Of a stretch of DNA of 64,000 nucleotides, positions 57,251 through 64,000 are shown one piece after another. Source of the stretch: Taudactylus pleione (lineage: Eukaryota; Chordata; Amphibia; Anura; Myobatrachidae); assembly GCA_031769625.1 (NCBI GenBank), contig JAUIMM010000213.1:5537501-5601500 (forward strand), given 5' to 3'. Within the stretch, counting starts at the first letter, position 1, and each line of letters opens with the position of its first letter. A program made the position numbers and the translations under genes. Below the pieces are notes generated by a model. It was not told where the DNA came from, did not search any database, and saw nothing but the letters and a program-made list of their open reading frames with translations.

Positions 57251-59060
57251 CCGTCTCAACAGCCACGCCGCCAAAGACAGCCGAGTCAGGTCCGGGTGAA
57301 GACAAGGACCCTGAGACAGAAGGTCCGGTCGTAGCGGCAACAGCAGAGGACTGTCCACGGACAGACCCTGAAGGTCTGAGAACCAGTGCCGTCTGGGCCA
57401 CGCGGGAGCTATCAACAGGAGCGTCCCTCCTTCCTGTTTGAATTTCCGGATTACCCGTGGAAGAAGGGAGACCGGAGGGAACAGGTATGCGAACCTGAAC
57501 GTCCACCGGACGGACAGAGCATCCACCAGAGACGCCCCTTCGTCTCTTGTGCGAGACCCGTACACCGGCAACTTGTTGTTGTGCCGGGACGCCATGAGGT
57601 CGATTTCTGGAAGACCCCACCTGTCCACCAGTAGTTGAAAAACGTCCGGGTGCAGGGACCATTCCCCTGGATGAACGTCCTGGCGACTTAGAAAGTCTGC
57701 CTCCCAATTTAGCACTCCCGGGATGAAGACCGCTGATATGGCCGGAAGATTGCGCTCCGCCCAAACCAGGATCCGAGAGACCTCTACGAGAGCCGCCCGA
57801 CTGCGAGTTCCTCCTTGCCTGTTTATGTAGGCCACGGTGGTAGCATTGTCCGACTGGACCTGCACCGGGTGACCCTGGAGAAACCGCTGTGCCTGCAGGA
57901 GAGCATTGAAGACCGCACGGAGTTCCAAGATATTTATTGGAAGCTCCGCTTCTGTCGGCGTCCACCTGCCCTGGAACAAGTGTGGACCCGAAACTGCTCC
58001 CCAGCCCCGAAGACTGGCGTCCGTTGTCAACAGGACCCAATTTGGAACCCAGAACGGACGTCCCTTGTTGAGGTGGGTCGTCTTTAACCACCACGCAAGG
58101 GACAGGCGAACCTCCGGGGTGAGCACAATCGTCTGGAACTTCAGAGACTGAGGCAGCCCGTTCCACTTGGACAGGATCAGGTGCTGCAGAGGTCTGGAGT
58201 GAAACTGGGCGTATTCCACCATGTCGAACACCGACACCATGGAGCCCAGTAACCTCATCGCAGAGTGTAAGGACACCCGGCGGCTGTGCAGACAACTGCG
58301 CACCCTTGACTGTAAAGCAGAGATCTTGTCCTCCGTCACGAAGATCCTTTGCTGTCCCGAGTCCAATAAGGCTCCAAGATGCAGAATCCTCCGAGACGGG
58401 ATTAGAGTGGACTTCTGCCAGTTGATTAGCCAGCCGTGCCGTTGCAGCAGTGCAATGGTCAGGTCCAAGTGGTGTAACAGGAGCTCTGGAGATCCTGCCA
58501 CCAATAACAGGTCGTCCAAGTACGGCAACATGCGGACTCCTTGTAGCCGCAGAGAAGCCGCCATGACCGCCACAGCGTCCTGTATGTCCAATGACACCAT
58601 GTAGTCCCCAGGTTCCAGCGCCAGAATGATGGACCGTAGGGTCTCCATCCGAAACTTCGGGACCCGCAAAGACTTGTTGAGTGCTTTGAGGTTGAGAATC
58701 GGACGATATGACCCATTGGGTTTCTGTACCAAAAATAGATTTGAATAGAAACCCTGGCCCCTCTGGGAGAATGGAACAGGCACTATAACTCCAGCCTGGA
58801 GCATAGTGTGCAATACCTTCCGCAGCTCCGTAGCCTTGTTCCGGTCTGATGGTAGACCCGTGGTGAAGAATCGAGCCGGGGGTCTGTGCCGGAAGGAGAG
58901 GGCGTACCCGTGAGAGACCACCTCCAGAACCCAAGTGTCTGTCGTAGTGAACGACCAACACCGGGAGAACTGCAGCAGGCGGCCTCCCACCCTGGGATCC
59001 CCCAAGGGGAGACCCGGACCGTCAGGCCGCAGGCTTGTCATCTGGCTTGGGGGCCGGACG
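57242..59060 (-). pseudogene. DIRS reverse transcriptase, RNase H and methyltransferase-like region
   Basis: Open without stops. RT starts near GDPRVGGRLLQFSRCW (about 59,000), with QAGVIVPVPFSQRGQGFYSN, RPILNLKALNKSLRV, YMVSLDIQDA and LPYLDDLLLVAGS (intact YLDD). Compared with the copy at 27,000-27,935, about 42 residues are missing in frame at about 58,575, between DIQDA and AVMA. That block includes the LPFGLSTAPRVFT motif, so RT is probably inactive. RNase H shows all acidic motifs (TTDASLRGWG, ELRAVF, QSDNATTVAYI, FIPGVLNWEADFLS). The C-terminal GEWSLHPDVFQLL...PAWPRRHWFSDL part is the Dam-methyltransferase-like region of DIRS elements. Confidence 0.8.
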
Positions 59061-60479
59061 TCTGGTACTCCATGCCTGTTTCCGGGGCTTGACCGATTTC
59101 TTAGGGCCAGCCTGTCGAGGAAACGACTGTGGTTTGGGCCTGCCCTGGGCCCTAGATGACCGAAAGGACGATGGTCCAGAACCAGAAGGAGCAGCGGCCG
59201 ACGGGAGACAAGCAGATTTGGCTGCCGCCAGCGTGGCCACAATCTTATCCAGATCCGGACCGAAGAGAACTTCTCCGGTAAACGGCAACGCTTCCAGACC
59301 TTTCTTGGATCTGCGTCCGCCTTCCAGGATCGCAGCCACAAGGTGCGACGAGCAGCTACCGCTGCTGAAGAAATTCTAGACACCAGAATACTAATGTCTA
59401 GAGCCGCCTCGTTGATGTAGGTGGCCGAATCACGGAGATTGCCAATCAACTCCGCCTGTTCGGCCGGACAGTCGGATTCAAAAGAAGCCTCTAATGAATC
59501 CGCCCAGCGCTCCATCGCTCTGGCAACCCAGCAAATGGCCATAGCCAGCCGTGCTGCCCCCCCTGCAAGGGAATAAGCGGACTTCAGGCAGATTTCTACC
59601 TTGCGGTCCGTAGCATCCTTAAGGGAGGACATGGATGGCATCGGCAATGTGGCACTACGGACAAGACGGGTCACGTGAGAATCCACCTGTGGAGGGGATT
59701 CACACTTAGCAAAATAATTATCCGCGAACGGATAAGCCACCGCCAGGCGTCTCTGCGGCTGGTATCTTTTGCCAGGTTGTTTCCACGCCTCCTCTAAATG
59801 GTCCACCAACTGACCCGAAAGAGGAAAGACTGTGGCATCGCCCTTCACATCTTTGAAAAAGGCATACTTAGATTTAGCCGCTGGGGGAACTTCGTCCTCA
59901 ATCACCAAGGCTGTGCGGACCGCCCGAATAAGTCCAGGAATATATACTTTGGACTTAGCATCAGCGTCCTTAGTATGGAGAGGTTCCTGATTGTAAGTAT
60001 CCAGAATCTCCCCATCATCAGACGTCCCTTCGTCATCCTCAAGGAGCGGACAGAGACGCCACCGGCCTTTTATGAGGCCGCATCACAGACTCCCCTTGCA
60101 ACACATCCGACAAGTGCTGTACAGAACTCGTCAGGGAGTTAACCCACGCTGGCTCCTGAGAACCCGGGAGCGGGGAAATAGGGAGACTGTGGGGTACCAC
60201 CAATTGTCGTGGGAACCCCTGCATGGGTGACGACACCACAGACTGCTGGGACAAACCCATCGGAGTAAACGCGGGCTGCGGAGTTAACTGGCCCACTAAA
60301 GCTGTTAACGCCTGAGCGAAACAAGCCCAGGGCGGCTCCTGTACCGGTGCTGTAACCGTAATAGGCCGCGCCATGGACAAACACTGCCGGCAAAGGCCCT
60401 CCGCGCTACCCTCCCCCTCCGCTAACGGTACTTTGCACGTGGTACACTGTAGCCGGAGGGGAAAATCACTTTCAGACAT
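59022..60479 (-). pseudogene. DIRS Gag, broken by two frameshifts
   Basis: The N-terminal part (60,479 down to about 60,043) begins MSESDFPLRLQC and has a CxxC-x14-CxxC zinc-binding-like pair. A frameshift then moves to a second frame holding an acidic stretch (DDEGTSDDGE) and a helical core (AYSLAGGAARLAMAICWVA, SDCPAEQAELIGNLRDSATY). At about 59,310 the frame returns to the first phase for the basic C-terminus (KKGLEALPFTGEVLFGPDLD, FRSSRAQGRPKPQSFPRQ), ending at 59,022. Each shift fits one lost or gained base. The C-terminus overlaps the start of the RT frame, as is usual in DIRS. Confidence 0.75.
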
Positions 60480-61414
60480 GATGGCACCACGTATGTGACC
60501 TCTCTCACCAATTAAGTATTAAATAGGCGAGAGACCACCCTGCAGCACCGCACCGCAAGGGCTTTAGCAGAAAGAACAGGGACAGTAATAAAGCTGACAG
60601 TTTAGAGAAGAAAAGTTACAGGCAGCGCTAGCACAGTCACATACAATGCAGAGAAATAATTCCTGCACTAACAGCGCTGATCACTCAACTACACAGACAC
60701 AGGGCCTGGTAGGACACAGCGCTGCATACACAGACCTGAGCCACAGCGGAGGAGAGGTATGCGGGGGGACCCAGACCACGATGCTTCCTTCCAGACTTCC
60801 AGCAGCGTTCACCATGCGTTGCAGAGAAGATGGCCGCCGAGGAGCAGAGAGAAGCTGGCCTGGGGGAGGAGCGCTGACACAGGACCAGTCAGCACAGTGC
60901 AGAGAGGGCTGTGTGCAGCGGGGGAGGCGCCGGCTGTGAGACAGGGAAGGCGCGCTCCCCTGGCATGCATTTAACCCCTGGGACGCTGCAGCGCTACCGC
61001 TCTGCTGCGGTCCGCTGTCCCAGGGGGTAGTGGAAGCGCAGGTTGGTCGCCTGGCTCCACGCTGCAGCCAGTCCCCAGGGAGCCCCCTGCCTGGGGACTT
61101 AGGACCATGTGATCAGCGGGGACCCACCGCGGGACCCCGCTGCTTACCTCTGTCCCCCTTGAATCCGGCCATGGTCCGGAGCATCTGGGGTCACCGCTAG
61201 CTGTGACCCCAGACGCCCACCAGCATCCCCGGATCAGTACCGGCGTTCTGGTACCGGCGGGGTGTAGGGAAGACAGCATGGACGTCAGGACTGACTGTCC
61301 ATGCTGTTCATCCAGATGTGCAGCCACAGCTGCATGAAGAAAAAGCTTCAGGGGCTCTTCTAGCCCCCACTCCAACAGGTGCACCCGACTCCGGCCGGGC
61401 ACCAAACTAAACTG

Positions 61415-61561
61415 AGGTGCCTTGGCCCGGGGGCGGGGTATAGGAGGGGGACCTAGTGCATCCTGGGAGGCTGAAAGCTTAACTCTTTGGTGCCCTGCGA
61501 CTGACGTCACACCTATACCCCAAGGTATCCTGTGGATACCCTATGGACCCTGAAGTAGAAA
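61415..61561 (-). repeat. DIRS 5' terminal inverted repeat
   Basis: On the - strand it starts TTTCTACTTCAGGGTCCATA. It contains TGACGTCA (CRE-like) and GC-rich sequence shared with the 3' repeat, plausibly the promoter. Confidence 0.85.
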
Positions 61562-61698
61562 AATACTGATACACTAGGAAGCTGTGCTTCAAAAAAAGTT
61601 TGGGAACCACAGAGTTAGACCAACTATGTGCAAGCCCTCATTAAACATTTTGCGGGCTCTAGTTGTGGTGAGAATTATTTCCGTATAGTGGAGTTCTA

Positions 61699-62197
61699 GG
61701 GCCTGATTCACCAGTGAACACAAGTCCACTGCTGATCGCAGATTCCCGATTAACTGGAATCTGCTCGTGCACAGGACCCATTCTGCGTGTGTGCAGAGGG
61801 GGTCCTGCGTAGTCGCACGCAAACCCATGAATGTCTTTGCGGGGGCGGCGGCCATTCCTGGAAAAGGGGGCATGTACGCCCAATTTTCTGGGAGTGGTTA
61901 GCCCAGCATCTGCGTTGATCGTTGAACGCATTGTCCTGGGCTCGCAAGCTGGACAGCTTGAGGCTTATTCAGCTGGCAGGAGGCCTGGCACCATCCACCA
62001 TCGATGTTCATGATGGTGATCCCAGCCTGCAACCTCTGTCACAGTGCTGGGATCGCAAATGCAGCAGGGGGTGTCATACACCTCCTGCTGCATTTGCATT
62101 ATTGCAAGGATCGCAATTGAAAAGCTGCTTGTGTGCATACATCATATCTATAGCCTGAGTGCAGATTTGCAATTGCGATCCTTGCTGAATCAGGCCC
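61699..62197. mobile_element. GGGCCTGATTCA-family hairpin-ladder element
   Basis: Left GGGCCTGATTCACCAGTG and right complement GGGCCTGATTCAGCAAGG. CTA is duplicated (61696-61698, 62198-62200). Stems include GCAGATTCC/GGAATCTGC, CAGGACCC...GGGTCCTG, CAAGCTG/CAGCTTG, GATCCCAGC/GCTGGGATC, a 20-bp GCAAATGCAGCAGG... stem (about 62,056-62,098) and CAAGGATCGCAATTG/CAATTGCGATCCTTG. Confidence 0.75.
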
Positions 62198-62200
62198 CTA

Positions 62201-63565
62201 ATCTTACTCATAAAATGAGAATTGAGCCAATTGGTTAGTGAAATAAATTAATTTTATTCAATCAAATGACATATGTTGTATCCAGCGCCGGAGAGAAAAC
62301 ACAAGCTTAGATTTGTAGGTAGCCCTTACTGCCTCTTCAGACCAGTGCTGTGGAAGCCAAGTTTTTCCATAATAGATCATGGTTTGCTATATCTATCAAA
62401 TGCAGGAAAGGTTGGTAAATGCCTTAGAAATAAAGTGATTAATAAGGTATTTGCTCACACCCTTATTCTGCTGTTAAAGTGTTAAATACTGTCACGTGCA
62501 GTAGAACTGTTTCAGACTTTTTGTACTACCTTGAAATCATTTTGAAATCTATGAACACTAAAGACAAGTTCAGCTGTGAATCACTTATACTTCCACTAAC
62601 ATGGCTGTAAGAGACAGTAAATGCTGGAATCTCTGCGGTAGGTCTGCCAGAAGTTGTGCTATGATACAGCTGGTAGAGGCCAATTAAGCAGCTTCTTATT
62701 GAGAAAACAGATTGCCAGGTCAGAGTATACCTGCGCAACGATATACAGTTCAGTGCATCTGGCAGTGGGTACACATGATATATATGTGAATGACATCATT
62801 CACATACTGTATATATTGTGTCGGCTGTGCAGCACAGTAGATGGGATATTCCTGAAAGATACAGATACACTTGACCAACCCATCGACCGCCCATACACTG
62901 GCCACAGGAATCAGCGACACTGACATCACCACCGGACGGGCACATTTAAATGCCTGCCCAGTTGTGATGTCTGGCCAGACAAATCAAGTGCCGATAGGTA
63001 AGTGCGAATGCTTAGCAAATCGTTAGGCTGGACGTCGGCTGCTGCAACATAAATGTTACTAACCCTTAAAAAGCTCATCATTTGTGATTTTATAGTCGCC
63101 CAATAAACAGCATTGCATGTTGCCTTCCCAATATTTTTTGGCAGTTCTATACTAAAATGATATATTAGTACGTTCCCTATAAAAGGTATTATAACGTACC
63201 TTTCTTATTATAAAATTGAACTGACCTTAAATATACAAACAGAAAAACCCTTTATTACTGTGCAGGAGGCAGAAGATGCCACACAGAATAACACACTTGC
63301 AGGAATACGAGTTGTACTTACCTACTGCTAATCACTATGGGGCTGATTCTACGTTGGGAAAAGAAAATGTGCAGAGAGATTTAGATGTGAGAGGGGCGTC
63401 TCCAAACTCAAATCGAAATTGCAGTGCAAAAATAAAGCTGTGCAGCACTTGTGGATTACATGCAAAAGCTGACAGTATTAGCTCTGCATGTAAAAGTGAA
63501 AAACATATTTGCTTCCCTTGCATTGGTCCAGATAAAAAGTTACTAGTTTTTTTGCTTTGCTCTTA
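62201..63565. other. Unannotated stretch
   Basis: No gene recognised. GTGGGTACACATGATATATA near 62,766 and nearby palindromes suggest a decayed MITE without clear limits. Confidence 0.4.
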
Positions 63566-63882
63566 AGCTGGCCACACACATAGCGATATTTTACCCGATC
63601 TGGCCGATTCCGACACATTGGAATTACAGATCGTGTAAAATATTGCCAAATCCTGAGTAAATTGTGAGTCCCCACTCAGGATCACGATGCGCGTTCCCGC
63701 AGGTCGCACATCGCATCGTCAGATCTGCCGTGCAGATCTGACAATCTAGGACCCGATGCACTGTGAAAGTCTGGATGCAGGAGAGATCGTTTGAAGATTG
63801 GACACCAAATCGTGTGCAGAGCTGCCGTGGAGAGTTTCAAGGGAAACAGATCAGCGTTTTTGTCCCCAATGTATGGCCCACA
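63566..63882. mobile_element. Harbinger-like MITE, second copy of the 21,976 family
   Basis: Left AGCTGGCCACACACATAGCG. TTA is duplicated (63563-63565, 63883-63885). The interior matches 21,976-22,319 (CCGATTCCGACACATTGGAA, GTGAAAGTCTGGATGCAGGA). The right terminus is diverged (complement TGTGGGCCATACATTGG). Confidence 0.75.
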
Positions 63883-64000
63883 TTACTTCACCCTTCACAT
63901 ACAAGCAATGGCTGCATTGCTTACCACCTTTTCACACATCATACAACCCCTAGCTACATACCAAGGTCATTCACAGATTGTTAGGGTTACTGAGCAGGGT

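Larger units (their letters stand above)
55765..61561 (-). mobile_element. Structurally complete DIRS-like retrotransposon
   Basis: Terminal inverted repeats of more than 100 bp (55,833-55,945 against 61,415-61,533) are essentially identical. At 56,096-56,207 an internal complementary region joins the complement of the left tip (55,765-55,833) directly to the complement of the right tip (61,517-61,561). This is the circular-junction template that defines DIRS elements. Gag, RT-RNase H-methyltransferase and tyrosine recombinase follow in order on the - strand. No target duplication is seen, as expected. The near identity of the repeats suggests recent insertion, but the coding frames carry lesions. 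Confidence 0.9.
55541..61612. mobile_element. hAT element split by a DIRS-like insertion
   Basis: Left CAGTGGTTCCCATACTGGG and right complement CTGTGGTTCCCAAACTTTT. Flanks AGTTAGAT (55533-55540) and AGTTAGAC (61613-61620) match at 7 of 8. Outside the DIRS element only about 275 bp belong to the hAT, so it was a short non-autonomous copy before the insertion. Confidence 0.8.

Noticed and set aside
57242..59908. An 888-codon frame as a single Gag-Pol protein
   Set aside because: Its first third is Gag core joined to RT only through a frameshift near 59,310; Gag's true C-terminus lies in another frame (59,022-59,339).
55765..61561. Endogenous retrovirus
   Set aside because: Inverted rather than direct termini, an internal complementary region and a tyrosine recombinase instead of an integrase identify DIRS; no protease or envelope gene is seen.

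Overview
The window looks like a piece of a large, transposon-rich vertebrate genome, most likely an anuran amphibian. The evidence is two spliced genes with clear vertebrate homologues, introns with GT-AG borders, a CpG/CCAAT-type promoter, and a mix of DIRS, Penelope, L2, hAT, mariner and Harbinger-like elements that is typical of frogs. Nothing in it looks prokaryotic.

Host genes. (1) The last two coding exons of EMC7 (ER membrane complex subunit 7) lie on the + strand at 11.3-11.6 kb, with a reading-frame break just before the expected stop. (2) DDA1 (DET1- and DDB1-associated protein 1, a small CRL4 ubiquitin-ligase subunit) lies on the + strand: a CCAAT/ZNF143-type promoter at 23.6-23.95 kb, an unresolved first exon, then four clear coding exons at 32,995-33,075, 36,925-36,976, 37,479-37,540 and 40,016-40,123, and a 3' UTR to about 41.4 kb. 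(3) A probable terminal exon of an unrecognised gene lies on the - strand at 54,267-54,512.

Mobile DNA, left to right. 0.5-10.3 kb: L2 LINE remains, hAT-like and Harbinger-like MITEs, telomere-motif-rich elements, and elements built from chains of hairpins. 13.1-15.2 kb: a hAT-type element carrying a 111-bp-period minisatellite. 15.7-21.0 kb: a near full-length but decayed Penelope-like element (- strand) with direct terminal repeats and two inserted MITEs. 21.6-23.3 kb: a mariner transposase fossil split by a MITE and a hAT element. 24.9-30.0 kb: a decayed DIRS-like element inside DDA1 intron 1. 31-38 kb: MITEs and hAT elements in DDA1 introns. 42-54 kb: more MITEs, L2 pieces and a hAT element with a 27-bp minisatellite. 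55.5-61.6 kb: a structurally complete, apparently young DIRS-like element (- strand) nested in a hAT element.

The most interesting signal is a class of short elements made almost entirely of consecutive, independent hairpins ('hairpin ladders'). The clearest copy (6,562-7,101) holds 13 successive stem-loops covering about 73% of its length. A second copy (5,685-6,109) keeps several of the same stems with different base pairs, so paired changes have kept the stems intact. The same architecture appears in elements with unrelated termini, which points to a general process making or preserving hairpins in this genome.
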